From Paragonimus westermani (lineage: Eukaryota > Platyhelminthes > Trematoda > Plagiorchiida > Troglotrematidae), in the NCBI GenBank assembly GCA_008508345.1, contig QNGE01000900.1:42289-106288 (forward strand): a stretch of 64,000 nucleotides of DNA, in the 5' to 3' direction. The notes beneath the pieces are model-generated. The model was not told the DNA's origin. It ran no database searches and saw nothing but the letters and a program-made list of their open reading frames with translations. Within the stretch, counting starts at the first letter, position 1. Each line of letters begins with the position of its first letter. The position numbers were made by a program, and so were the translations under genes. Below, piece by piece: positions 27,101 to 38,619 of this stretch.

Positions 27101-30100
27101 CAATATCTCCCTACCTCTGATTCAGACTGCTCATTAGCTCGAACTATCCGGTTGGATATCATGCAAACATTGTGGGCAAGTTGATAACCTAAAACCATTA
27201 CACAGTTCAATTTATCAACTGAACTCAAGAAACGACGAGAAGAAATTTGGTGTACTTTATTAATTCTCACTATACTTATTCTTCAATACCAAAAATATAA
27301 CCTTCGGTGTAGGTAGGGAATGAGAAAATGAGGTGGGAAAAAATCATCCGAGCAGGTATAGAACACTCCCAATAAGTTATCAACCTTGTGAAATTCACAG
27401 GCTAACGGTAAAAAATGTTTGCATGCAAGATAAGTTAACCCTCAAATTCCCGTCACTTTTCATTAAGAGCCAACAACCTTTTGGAACGTAATTGACAAAC
27501 GTCCAACAGCGAGAAATGTTAAATTTCCAGAACTCATGAGTGTTTCGAACGTAATCGGATGAACGCCGATTTTGGCGAACGAGTTCAAAAATTGTGTGCC
27601 AGACTGAATACACATTCTGCTGAATTTGTCAGTCACCAGACACACTGACTCAATGAATTTTTAGTCTGCATTCCATAAGCTTACAGTTTAGTAAGCAAAC
27701 TGGTTGCTATTTTTTTTCCAAAGGTATCAATGGGTGAAGTAGTTGAACCCATAATGAATACCACTCACAATCGACTTTGATCTTCTCATTCAGATATAGC
27801 TTCCCCTGAGCCCTTTTCTCAAGGAAGCACTGGACCCTATCTTCGTCCTTGTTAGGACAACTCAGTAGTGCATATCATTGCCACGACTGAGGTTAGAACG
27901 CCGGTCATGCTTCCGTGAGGCAACGAGGTCGACTGGTACACCATTTACTTCATAGTAGATGTCATATGTGAGGGCCAAACCCATTTCGTTTGTGAGTGAT
28001 GATTGTGTTGTTCAGTGCTCTCAGTGGGAAACATAGAACCTGTCTGTTAAATCTAATCGATATCTGTTCGATTAGGGATTCCGAGAGGAGTCGAAATCTC
28101 TGATCTAATGAAAATTGTCAGAGAGTATTTTAAGCTACTGATGAGTGGTTAAAAATTCAACTAATTTCACATTGAACAATACACGGTAGTTTATTGATAT
28201 AAGTACTTCCACTCCCTATATTATATGTAACGAAAGGCATATAGTGGGGTTTTTGTCCGAACTATCGCAGAAGTAAACTCACCGCTATCAATTCAGATTA
28301 ATCCCGAGTTTATTATTTTGAGGTGTAATTTGCTGGAATGTTCAGTGTATTCTAATGATATTTTGACTACATCAAATGTCAAAAGTTCTCACAATCACCG
28401 TGATGCTCAATAGCTTCCCACAATCGGTCAGACAGTGAATCCGTATGGTTGCCGATAACACCTGAGCTCTTGTTCAGTGTCACGTTAAATCTAATGTGAT
28501 TCAATACGTCAGTTTTCACTGTTTTTTCACCTCCCTTTATCGTGCAACCTAGAACACTCTACGTTATTTATAGCTTGGTCGACAGACAAGTCAAAGTATT
28601 TGTCCCACCGTACCACATATGTTATTCTTCAGTTGCTTACTGGGGTACACACAGAAAGATTTTGCACGTTTTGTAGTTTTTCATAGTATCTGTCAAACCA
28701 TGGAGGCGGTTTTTGTAAGCATTCTACTGACTTCATTTGATTATACCGTTTTACATTATGTGGAACATTCTTATTTAGATTTATACCTCATTTATATCAT
28801 TCCACCACTCTGGCACTAATCTACATTAATTCTGGAACATTTAACTGGATTATGTGCAATCACAATAAAGTTATTATCAAAATAACCACAAGAGCAAAAC
28901 GATAGTTTTTAATATTCTATTTGGTTGTCAACCTACTCAAGTAAGAGCAGCAACTTGATATTTCAGTATGACTTAAGTGGAGTGGATCAATCTTTATCGA
29001 ACAAAAATGGAGGCATGCAAAACGTCCAAACCTCGCTTATGTTTTAATGTTACTTCGAATTGGCTTGATGTGCGCACTCTTGATAGGCTTCTGGTTAATG
29101 AAAAACGACATCAAATATCACTTTTATCCGAACCGATGGGGAGCAATTTCATACAAACACGTTTACACACACACACCCATTTGTCTCGGGTTTTACGTGC
29201 ATGACGTTTGCAGTAGAATTTACTCAATAACTCGCACTTATTTTTTAATATTTACCGAAAAAGGTTGTCTGTGAGCGGAAAAACTTCGCGGTTGTTCTTC
29301 ATCAGGACTGTGATAGTCATTCTAGCGGTTTATATGAGTTTCACGTTATCTATTGTCCCACCGACACAGACTCACTAGACGTGGTCAACTCATGGATGCG
29401 AAACCATAACTAATTTGAGCACGTGATCATTTCTTTTGATCACCTAACTTTCTCTTTGTCATCCTGACTAGGAATTGCCGTGTGTGATGGATTCGACTGA
29501 GGAGAAACACGGGGGCAGTAACGACATGGACATTTCACATATGGTCAAGCAATCCATATGCGAGCTGTTTTTTTTCCACCGATCGGTTTTAGCCTAGTTC
29601 AATCTGATGGTAGTTTATCTTTTAAGTAGATCCATAACAGTTTCGCTTCAGTGCTGCACTAGTGACGTGTAGGTTGATTGTTACATTTTTGTGCTGATAT
29701 GATATTTTGGTTGGTGCTTGAGTAAGATAATTGTGGTTTAGTGTGAAGACATCAGAATGACTTCGCACGACTGAATACGCATTTTCATAACAAAGTAGTC
29801 ATTGTTCATGGGATGGGTAAAACCATCTTACATTGAGTGGATCGCGACAAAAAGCCATCCGTATTCATAAGCAGTTTAACTTCCCAATGAAGAACCAATA
29901 CAGCACTTTCGCGTCTGGTAGACTCCATCTTAGTACTGCTCTGTTCGTGTTGCGAGTCAACAAGTAAATATGGAAATACATGCTTGGTTCTAGATGTATG
30001 GCGTAAAAACCGGGTAAAAACCAGACCCAAATTGACAAGTTCGACGGAGGTTGTAGGTATGGGGAAATGAAAGCTCGCATGTCACAAAGCTTCACAGGTA

Positions 30101-32136
30101 GTCGTCTCTGTCGGAAAACCTTTGGAAAGTTGCCTCCCGTGCTTCAAGCAAAATGCTTGGTCCGCTTATTAATAAATCCAAGAAGTTGCTGATATAAATC
30201 AGTCTGATCGATCTTAAACTCGGCGCCTTACGTTCAAGAAGTCGAAGTAATTGATCCAATTAGACCATGGTGGGCTTCACTGGTCACTTGGGTCCGCAAC
30301 AATTTCGGCTCGAGTTCACGCTAACGCATCCGAATATATTCTAGCCTACAACGCTTAACTTTGCACTACTAACTATAATTTCTGCAAAAGTTTTGTGTGA
30401 AATGAAACAACTCAGGCATGTAGGAATTGTCCGTATTTTTCTCCAATCACCTTTGCTATGTTCGGTAGGACGTCTTCAGCCTATGGTGAGCTGCTGAGGC
30501 TTCCGAATGCTGACCTTCAGTTACTGCTTAAAACTAGCAACAGCTTTTCAGTCCATCAAACATTATGATCGATTCACGTGAGAAAAGAGTCCCAGCTCTG
30601 TGGTTCCGCTCCGTCATCTATCCACAATAACATATCTACACCTGAAATTTCTGCGGACGAGAGGTAAACTACAATCGATAATTGGATAAATGTTTAGATA
30701 TGGTTATCATGTCAAGGTTACTATGAGATTAGCATAATATTGCCAAATAGTCTCGGTGTACACGCACAAGCGTTGGGATACAAATGGGTTTCTGGACAAC
30801 CGATAAGCCATAACAAAAGGTTCATTTCTACTTCAATGGTCCAAATGTTTGTCTGAAAAGCGAATGCCGTGCAGTAGATAAGTGATGTTCAACCTGTAAC
30901 AATCTTCTTATGATAGAAAATGCAAGATGATGAACCTAAAACTGAATACGTTAGCAATTGGGGCTACGACAGTTTCCAACTCACTTATTTGTCTCACGTG
31001 TTGACTGAGGTGAACAAATGCGACGCAATATTTTGTTGTGTGTTTATTCACGTATTCAAATCACATTCAGAAATGAACCAGAATGTTTATTTTGCTACAG
31101 AATTACGGTTTTTACGAGGCATTTTCAAGGTGACGCTCAGTATTAGATAGAAAATCGTCGAAAGTTTACGCCTCTGTCAATGTGAATTGTGAATTATTAA
31201 TTTGAAATAACCATTTATTATTCTGGTTTCTTACAATCTGTCTCAGTAAGTTGGATTATAAAATTTTCACTAACAATGGTGGGGATGAATTTCTCTAGTT
31301 ACTCCTAGGTTCTGAGGTTAGATGTATACATTTTCAAAGAAGTCAACTTAGGTTTACGGGCCAAACACACAGGGTTAATGGAGTTTTATACACTTACGTC
31401 CACACTTTACGTACATGAAATACTTTTGTTTGATACACCTGGTTTTTTCAGTGTGTGATAATATGCGCGTATTCTGTGGGAATGCCAGTTACTCACATAA
31501 TGCAGTTCAATATGTATGAGGGCAAAGGAGGTTATAGTGAGAGTTGCGAAGAGAAGTAAACTTTGAGCCAAAGTCGAGTTCCAATCCATGGGGCGAAAAG
31601 CAGAAAACATGATCCTCGATTAGCTTCTCTTAAGAAGAATCAGAATAGAAAATATTTTTCTCAAGTTTCTTGCAAACTCTGATGAACAAAAATCAGTGCG
31701 TTTATTTTTAAGGCAGTGTTGGAAAGAAAATGTTTTCACATGTATCATCAAAAGCGGTGTTAAACGTCTGTCTACATACGTTTTAAGTCTCTCGTTTTAC
31801 GCTGCTAAAAAGCCTATTTTATTAATGACTGATTTGGTTTCAGTTGGATAACATGGACTTTTCAAACAACGGAGTTGCTGTACAGTCTTTGATAACACCT
31901 TAAATGGACATACTGTGGTTTCAAAACAACCTGTTAAGCATTTTTCCATCAATAGTATTCAGTCTGTTATTCATTTAATAGTATCTTTGGACAGTATTTC
32001 TCATGGGTCATTGTGTCATTTGCTAAAGACTGACCTGTGTGATACGATTCACACGCATTCATAAACAACAAGATGAAGTGATTCGCAAAATAAGTCTGCG
32101 GGTCTCCTCCCTGTAAACTTCCACATGCTTTGTCAG
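24190..32136. other. Long non-coding stretch, probably intron
   Basis: Frames at 25342, 28619, 29047 and 30920 on the plus strand are somewhat protein-like, but none has both splice sites in good form. The best is 30920-31129, which ends at a donor-like TTCAAG|GTGACG. A dinucleotide (AC)n run lies at about 29164-29176. A CTGATGAAGAAC motif on the minus strand at about 29296-29307 is listed separately. Confidence 0.4.
29265..29330 (-). repeat. Short repeat end with CTGATGAAGAAC motif, copy X
   Basis: The minus strand reads CTGATGAAGAAC followed closely by CGCGAAG and a T-rich tail. The same 12-mer, also followed by GCGAAG, occurs on the plus strand at 59575. A TGATGA element followed by GAA is a loose hammerhead-like pattern, and such motifs are known at Penelope-like element ends. 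The helices are not evident here. Probably the tail of a decayed dispersed element. Confidence 0.3.
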
Positions 32137-32296
32137 CCCCATTCTAGACTGCTTTGGCTTCGGGCCTTTGGTTACGTGCATTTGGCAACCACAAATATTG
32201 TCGCATGGATTACAACTTATGCCACCGATGTCAAATACGAACATCTACTGTCCCCGAGTTGCAATAACTACACTGTGATCGTGACAAATGGATCGG
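32137..32296 (+). CDS. Otopetrin-like exon, helix S5
   Basis: A 160-base exon with an acceptor (TGCTTTGTCAG, ending 32136) and a strong donor (GATCGG|GTGAGT at 32297), entering in phase 0 and leaving in phase 1. The product begins with basic residues followed by LRAFGYVHLATTNIVAWITT. This closely follows the otopetrin S5 signature (R-F-G-x-M-H-x-x-A-T-N-x-x-x-W) with R, F-G, H, A-T-N and W in register. After the helix come an acidic stretch and a loop with Cys and several potential N-glycosylation sites (NYT, NGS). Otopetrins are dimeric proton channels of the plasma or endosomal membrane; S5 belongs to the N-terminal half-barrel. The frame is open upstream to about 32077, so the exon could start earlier, for example at 32095 after AAATAAG. 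This is the most family-diagnostic segment of the gene. Confidence 0.6.
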
Positions 32297-33499
32297 GTGA
32301 GTTGGAGGACAAAGATTGCACGCTGACTTGGTTGTTTTTAGCGTGACATAGACTATTCTAGTCAACGCTTCTGGCGAGTGCCTTCTATGGTTGAGAGAAT
32401 GCTGTTTTTGTTGTGCAGTATGCAGAGATGGAAGTCAGTGAGTGACAAGTAGAGCCTCTATTGACTGATTGGTAGATAGGAATAACATTGTGTTTCTTAG
32501 TTTTGATTGAAGTTTAGATCACTGTAAAGCCGTGAACGAAATAGTTTCTAAAGTTCTTCTACGCCGAGTGATATGTTAATGGTTTCACGTAGTCTCGGTA
32601 AATAAATCCGTACAACCAAAGGCAAATTTGGTTCGTGTTAATCATATGACTAATAGGCTTCGGTTTATTACATCAGTGCTGCCGGTTCAACCTGTGCTTA
32701 CTCAGTTTCTGTCTGAGGGGTTCAAACAAACATGAATCCGGTTCACTACTTTGGTTGTGAACGCTGTACTGCGTCGCTATGCTATACGACCCAAACAAGA
32801 AAAGATCGTTATACCGAAGTATACTGTTAATCCCATATCAGTGGTCTTTCGTTGTAAAGGGATGTTCCAAATAACAACCTGTTTTCCGTTCTTGCAGTTT
32901 TCGTTATAACGACAATCTGCTACAGAAATTGTAATCAAGTACAAGAGTGTGAAGGTGATGCAATAATCAGTTGATCAAAGGTTATGAAAACTATCATAAT
33001 AATCTAAATACTTTTCATCTTCAGTATTGCAAACAACATCATTGATCTGGTCAGCTTAGTTGTGATTGCTACTGTTGAATAATTCAACCAAACTGCATGA
33101 AGCGTTCAGCTAACCAAAAAAAACAACTCCACAATCTGCGGACACTTTTACGGAGAAGGTGGAGAGGAATAAGTAGAGGCTTTGACTCATTTTAAACCTA
33201 AGTGGAATATGAGAAAGGTCTCTCTTTACTTGGATCGCTTGATCACAGTCCTTTTAATTTGGAAAGAAGGCAGAGGTTCCTGTAACAATCAGAAGGATTC
33301 GGTGTGACATCGACCCTCAGTAGGGTTCTGGCGTTCATTTCAATTGGTGAACGCACTGCACGCCGGGGAACAGACATTATGGAAGAAAAGGGAGCGCTCT
33401 GCTGTTGACGACGATGTCTTGATTAGTTTTTCACTAATCGCTAGATTTCGGCGTAAGAGACCGATGGCTAACTATTGCCGTTTTTTTCGGCTAAAGAGG

Positions 33500-34540
33500 G
33501 GCGGTCTATGTAGTCAGTCAATCGACTCTTTTGGTGTAGCTCAACAGTGAGAGACTACTGAACAAGTCTATCAAGATAATGTCAGTGCCTTATTCCAATT
33601 TTTCAACACAGACTATGTTTTACCGTTCCAAAACTACTAGTGGCGCATATCAATACTCTGTTCACATTTACTGCACATGTTGAATTTTGTAATGGACGAA
33701 ATAATGAAAGACTGTCTTCGACACTCACAGGTTGCCGACATAGATCGCTTGCTACATGAAAGACTGAGTGATCGTGGTTATGCTGATGAATTTATGATGT
33801 TTTTGACGAGCTCCAGGAGGCACTGATAATGCCAGGCACAATTCTGCCTTCAGCGTTTTGGGAACTCAACTTGCTTCTAAAGGACTGTCGTAACTACGCA
33901 GATTCAACACTATTTTATGGAGGTTAATGACCGGTTTGCGTTGTTTGGGAGTTGGATGTGTGGGAAACGAGACGGAAGCTGTCACCCTCAGGGCCAGGGT
34001 AGTATTCGCAAATGTAGGACACCTCTAGTGACTCCAATAGCTGAATTGCTTTACGAATTCGAGACCTAACTGTTGTTGGCTAAAGACCTGAGTCGTCTTC
34101 AGGCGGTTGGCCACCGCTGTCTGTGTTCAATCGCTCACGTCGGGTGGCGTCAGTGAGTAACCAACGGAGATGGATCTTTGGTAATGACTACCACGCAGGT
34201 TCCTCTGTTTGTTTCTGAGTTTGCGCCGACTTAGGTGATCATTCTATTTACTAAGGATTCCGGTCAGTTGTCTGCCACACCCGGAACTCTGTCGACGCCT
34301 TAGCAAGATGCGAAAGTGGACAGATGACGACCTGGCGTAGAGGTATGAGATGGCTTGCCAATAAATTGTCCACTGTATGTCGGGTTTTTCTCCTGGGTAG
34401 AGGACCTTACGACTCACCGAGTCAATGGCTGGAAAATTTAGGTGAGATTATGGCTAATGAAGGTCAGTATCGTAAATGCCGTTGTTGCTCAGCCGAGTCG
34501 TCTGTGAAATGAATGCACTTACTTGCGTGAGACACTGAAA
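33500..34540 (+). mobile_element. RTE-type non-LTR retrotransposon, degenerate 3' half
   Basis: Several frames together follow the order of an RTE/SR2-like reverse transcriptase. First comes a DSVNRLFWC-like piece (about 33512). Then LNFVMDEIMKD (33669 onward) matches the FNFVIDEIM block that precedes the catalytic box. The box itself reads YADE (33779-33790) where YADD is expected. Further on are a QLASKGLS-like thumb, RARVVFANVGHL (about 33990), LQAVGHRCLCSIAHVGW (about 34100-34150) and a C-terminal open frame at 34324-34512. That last frame carries TTWRRGM, LLGRGPYDSPSQWLENLGEI and QYRKCRC. Stops and frameshifts separate the blocks, and the second catalytic Asp is Glu. The element is dead. 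The apurinic endonuclease half is not visible, which is consistent with 5' truncation. The RTE clade call rests on remembered schistosome RTE proteins and needs alignment. Confidence 0.75.
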
Positions 34541-35931
34541 GAAAGTTACCCTGCTGGTGATGCTTCACTTTCGTTCGTGATTTCACTGATTGCTTGCAAG
34601 GTGTAATTATCCTGATGTTGAAGGATTGAATATAGACGTAGCTCTTTTTAATATCTAGACGCCCTCATTTCTTGACAAGAGCTTTGTTTTTTTTATTGTT
34701 TTACAGCAATGAAGTAGCTGTGGGAAAAACCCACTTATTGCTCATCCTGGTGAAGTCAAGGATTAGTTAATTTGCGACAAGAATTTAAAGCACTTCAAAA
34801 TTGCCTGTCAGAACATTTAGGAGTTGCACATACTGTTGTAACTATACCGTTTTGGTAGGTATGTTATCTTCAGGTTAGTCTACTTATAGGGTCTGCTGTG
34901 GGAGCTTGTTCAAAATAGCAACCCCTGAGATAACTTGTTGCACTCTTGAATTCACTGGAGTTGGTACAGTGTAATCTGCATAATGTAACTTGGATTGGAT
35001 TTTGTCTAGATGCCTTTCTTAACCTGACAGCGGGTGAAAACAGATCAGCGACCAGTGTCCGCTGTGAAAATCAACAAACAGCCGTGAGGACCGGGACAGT
35101 CAAAACGAAACCAAGTGACCAATTACTTAACCATTTGAAAATAAAAAATAGGAATTTATTAACACTGTGTACACTGAAATGCATTAACACCATGGAAAGG
35201 TTTGGCGCCACGAATTTCGGCAACAGCACACATACGTATATACCTATATGCCCAAAATACCTCAGCTTCCTACGTATGTAATTTCAAGTTTCATTTACCT
35301 ACTAATACAGGAAGTTGCTTTGCTTTCGTAAGTCTAAAGTGACTGGCTAAATTAGCGGGCGTTGTCAAATCAAAATATCAGTTCTTGTTACTTCTAAAAG
35401 CACACTTAATAGCGCGCATAATGAACTAACGTTTTGTTCCACCACAAATCGCACAATTTGTCTTGCACGTTTATTTGTAGATAATCATATTTTACGACTG
35501 TTTGAGTCATCGACTGATATATTTTTAAAATCGTGTTTAGAACCACGAGAAGAGAAGTATACGCTTGTTTTATCAAGTGATCAGCTGATGGTTGATTGAT
35601 TTGTTTGTTCATCAAATGGGACCATCCACCACAGATAGCGATTTGTGAGACGTTATACCAATCCGCTTGCATCCAGACGCTGTTGTCTACAAAACCAGCT
35701 TTTAACACCTGATCGTAGATCGATCTATATCGTTCGAGAGATTGGTAAACGAACAAAAATGAGTTGTCATCTCAGAAAAAAATATCAATACCGTAAACCA
35801 ATCAGCTCCACTCATGATACACGGTGTGTAAGCCTCCTGTGTGAAGAATACGTGAGAGTCGAACTGCTGCACAAACCTGCTAGCTTACTCATCCTAGGCC
35901 ATGGAAACTGTCGGACAATATCGTTTTAAAG
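34541..35931. other. Non-coding stretch
   Basis: A plus-strand frame at 34946-35281 (111 codons) and a minus-strand frame at 35406-35756 (116 codons) are the longest here. Neither shows a recognisable motif or a clean splice pair. Probably intron between the S5-like and S6-like exons. Confidence 0.4.
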
Positions 35932-35981
35932 AAAATTCCGCATTTTTGACGTTAATCCGGATTGGGTTCCTCCTGTTACAG

Positions 35982-36061
35982 AAATCCTGTCTGAATGTCT
36001 GTTTGTTTGTCTTTTATTTGCCTTTTTCCTGGTTTTGGTTATCCTTAGCTTGTGTGTGTGT
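35982..36061 (+). CDS. Candidate exon, helix S6 of the otopetrin-like gene
   Basis: The plus-strand frame is open from 35930 to 36259. Near its start it encodes a Pro/Glu-containing lead (WVPPVTEILSE) and then a 20-residue hydrophobic helix (LFVCLLFAFFLVLVILSLCV). P-x-x-x-E just before a helix resembles the otopetrin S6 entry (Y-P-x-x-I-E-Y). The coordinates given use the best acceptor, TTCCTCCTGTTACAG (ending 35981), which matches the phase left by the S5-like exon. They also use the donor-like GTGAGAG at 36062, which leaves phase 0. That choice excludes the Pro-containing lead. An earlier acceptor at 35931 would retain it but is in the wrong phase for a direct join. The helix is real as sequence; its membership in this gene is inference. 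Confidence 0.4.
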
Positions 36062-36064
36062 GTG
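36051..36064. repeat. (TG)n microsatellite
   Basis: Seven TG units, overlapping the predicted end of the S6-like exon. Length variation here would move the donor phase. Confidence 0.85.
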
Positions 36065-36302
36065 AGAGCCGTACACACGACTGAACAATTGAACCAGAAC
36101 TGGAAGCTGTCAATTTTATCGTTTAGTCTCATCGTTAACAATATACCAGAAACCCGATACGTCTCAATCATTTCAGCCTCACTCCAACCCGAAGATAAGC
36201 ACGCAAACAGCCACATACAATTTGCAGTCGGATCACAGAGAGCATGCTTTCTCGATTAAATCGGGTCGAAGTGAAATGAACATGGCTCACAAATCTGTTC
36301 GT

Positions 36303-36324
36303 GTTGTTGTTATTGTTGTTGTTG
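36303..36324. repeat. Imperfect (GTT)n microsatellite
   Basis: Tandem GTT units interrupted once by an A (GTTGTTATTGTTGTTGTTG). Confidence 0.8.
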
Positions 36325-37739
36325 ATTTCCAGCTATCATCTCAGTCCTTCAACCAGCAAATATCCCAAACAAGAACAGTTGCTGTCAATTAAAACTTATT
36401 TGCTAACAGCCGAATAATTGCCTCACGTCGGCTGGTCCTAAACATGTCCGGAATTTGGATTGATCGCTATATCATTGGAATCGAAGTTACAGAGGGAGGA
36501 ACGTTTTTGCACTCTATTTGTGGATAAGGTTTATGCCCATACGAGGTCACCAGTATGACTAGAATGTAAAAACTACTATTTCATTATTTTTCCTAATAAA
36601 TAGAGATGTTGCCATCGTTTGTTACCGTTCAGTGGCTCACAAGGCAAACAGCCTGTCAGTTTACGATGACTGAAGTTGGGTTGTTCTACACTAGCACACC
36701 TAAAAAGAGCATTAATATGTTGCGCGAGCCCTACCGTACGTGAACACCGTCAGTATGTGAAATGCGGAGGGAATATAAACTCACTGTATCAAGAGGAAAA
36801 TGCTTCCTTCAGCTGGTTTATAATGATAAAGATAACAATTAAAATTTTTCTGAGCTTGTCCTAGTAAAGGCAACTTTTTGTACAGATTATTGAAACCATC
36901 GCTCTTTCATAGGTGCTTAGGCTGTTAGGTTGTTACACGAGGGAGAAAAATTCTTGCTTTTGTTTTCCTGTCTTTGTGCTGGTCAGTGAAAAAATGTGTT
37001 GGACGGTGTATAAGTATGAACAAAAAGTGAACGGAACTAAATAGAAAACCAATTCAATGAAAGTGCTGACTACAATCATTTTAGCAACAAACACTGAAAC
37101 GCCATTCAGTCAGATGTGCGCGGGTGATGACTTGTGAGAGTGAGCTAATGGACTATTTTAAAACTCCCAAACAGTTCGGCCATTAACTCAGTGTTGAGCT
37201 ATACATTCCAATGTAAACAAGCCCTAACTGTGAAGCAGTTCTGTCTACAGAACAACCTGCCTGTTTTATAAATTCCGGAGGATTTGAGTAGCGGTGGATT
37301 TTCTGTAACAGAACTGGTGAAGATAATATTTCAAATGTAAATCCTATACTGCTGTTTAAGTCAGGCTATGAATGACATTTTGAACATGCTTTTCTCACAC
37401 TCAATATATCTGATAACCATCATTTTTTATCAGGAAGCAAGGTGAAAATAAAAGTTTGCACCCTGTGCTTTGTAACAGTTTGCTGCATCTTTACAAGTGC
37501 ACACTTTAACTAGTTGCGTGTTCATAACAAAATCAAACTACCGTCCAATATTGTAAATACTGAACTTGTGCACATACTGAATACTGTAGCAAGCACACAC
37601 AGACTGTGGTTCCTTGAACTTCATGAACCCAGTTATTTTGCTTATTCACAGGGGCATACTTCAAAGGACTTTACTTGTGTAGTAACATCAAACTGTTCAC
37701 CAAAGACAAAATCCTGATTAACACACAAATCATATAAAC

Positions 37740-38070
37740 TCACGTTCGCATCCATGACAATATTAAACATTTAGTTTGTTTCCGGAGAACGGGATGCAGT
37801 CTTTTGACAAGACAGATCTCTATACGGCTTAGTGACGGATGGATATTTGTTCTACAGAGAATCAGGGAGGCCCTGATGAGATTAACACACTGACGTCCCT
37901 TCGGAATTTGGAGCGGATCAGATGAAACCAACTGTCGGATCCTTACCGATTGCTTGAATTGCACAACAAGTGGATATGGAGGCATTCACTCCATCCTGGA
38001 CTGTCCTCAGTTGTTCGACACTAGAGTTTTCCTGTTGTCACTTTGGGAAAGATGGCTGAGACTAAGCAAA
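37740..38070 (+). mobile_element. Non-LTR retrotransposon C-terminal fragment with CCHC zinc motif
   Basis: One plus-strand frame reads TDCLNCTTSGYGGIHSILDC, then PQLFDTRVFLLSLWERW (about 37947-38060). The arrangement C-x2-C-x8-H-x4-C followed by P-x5-R matches the zinc motif at the C-terminus of many non-LTR retrotransposon polyproteins (I, R1, jockey and related groups). Further upstream the frame IRLSDGWIFVLQRIREAL is compatible with the degenerate end of an RNase H or thumb region. There are no long intact frames, and neither boundary nor clade can be fixed. It differs from the RTE remnant at 33.5 kb, which lacks this motif. Confidence 0.4.
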
Positions 38071-38276
38071 TCAATGGGTAAAAGACATTTGACTCTGCGG
38101 TAGGTCGTAATGTATCCTTACCAGCAGGCTTTGGAACCAGACGTTCAACGTAAATAGGGACCGGCTCAGTTGCGCACAACACACGTTACAATGTATAGTT
38201 TAGCCATCCGCACAGCGTGATACCGACTTGGTCTCTTTGAAAAGATAACTTCAAGGAAACTTTCATCTTTGGCACG

Positions 38277-38615
38277 TTACTTGACGCCAACGGCATGGGA
38301 TTTTATGTCTTTCAACACAAAATTACTGGGATAATCAAAATTATTATTGGAAAACAAATATGTTGGTTTGAGACTGGTTGAAGAACATAGCTGAGTAGTT
38401 ACAATAAACAGCAGTTTCACCACACTTGCTTTAAACGTAACGGAAGTGAAAATGCTGACCTGTAGACGCGGTGTGCTTGAGATGTTAGTTGGGTAGATGA
38501 ATTTCAAAATTAAACTGCCGGTGTAACAGAAAAGCATCGTTTCAGTGAATGGCGTCATCGTCGCAGGTACAGCCAAAATTTGATTAATATGTTTAGACGA
38601 ACCCGAGTAAAACAA
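38277..38615 (-). CDS. Minus-strand open frame, unknown, doubtful
   Basis: A 112-codon minus-strand frame with hydrophobic, Ser/Thr-rich composition. A good donor, CTACAG|GTCAGC, falls inside it (exon end at 38460). The piece before that donor (MTPFTETMLFCYTGSLILKF) looks membrane-associated. No convincing acceptor lies upstream on this strand, and the part after the donor would then be intron. It could belong to a gene transcribed opposite to the otopetrin-like gene. No family recognised. Confidence 0.2.
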   Translation of the reverse strand: MFYSGSSKHINQILAVPATMTPFTETMLFCYTGSLILKFIYPTNISSTPRLQVSIFTSVTFKASVVKLLFIVTTQLCSSTSLKPTYLFSNNNFDYPSNFVLKDIKSHAVGVK

Positions 38616-38619
38616 GGCA

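Noticed and set aside
35406..35756. 116-codon minus-strand gene
   Set aside because: Protein-like in places, but there is no acceptor or donor pair, no start context and no recognised family; it overlaps a plus-strand frame of similar length.
38277..38460. Third copy of the 2.64 kb membrane exon
   Set aside because: A short VSIFTSVTF-like stretch looks similar at protein level, but the DNA does not align as the 10.5 kb copy does.
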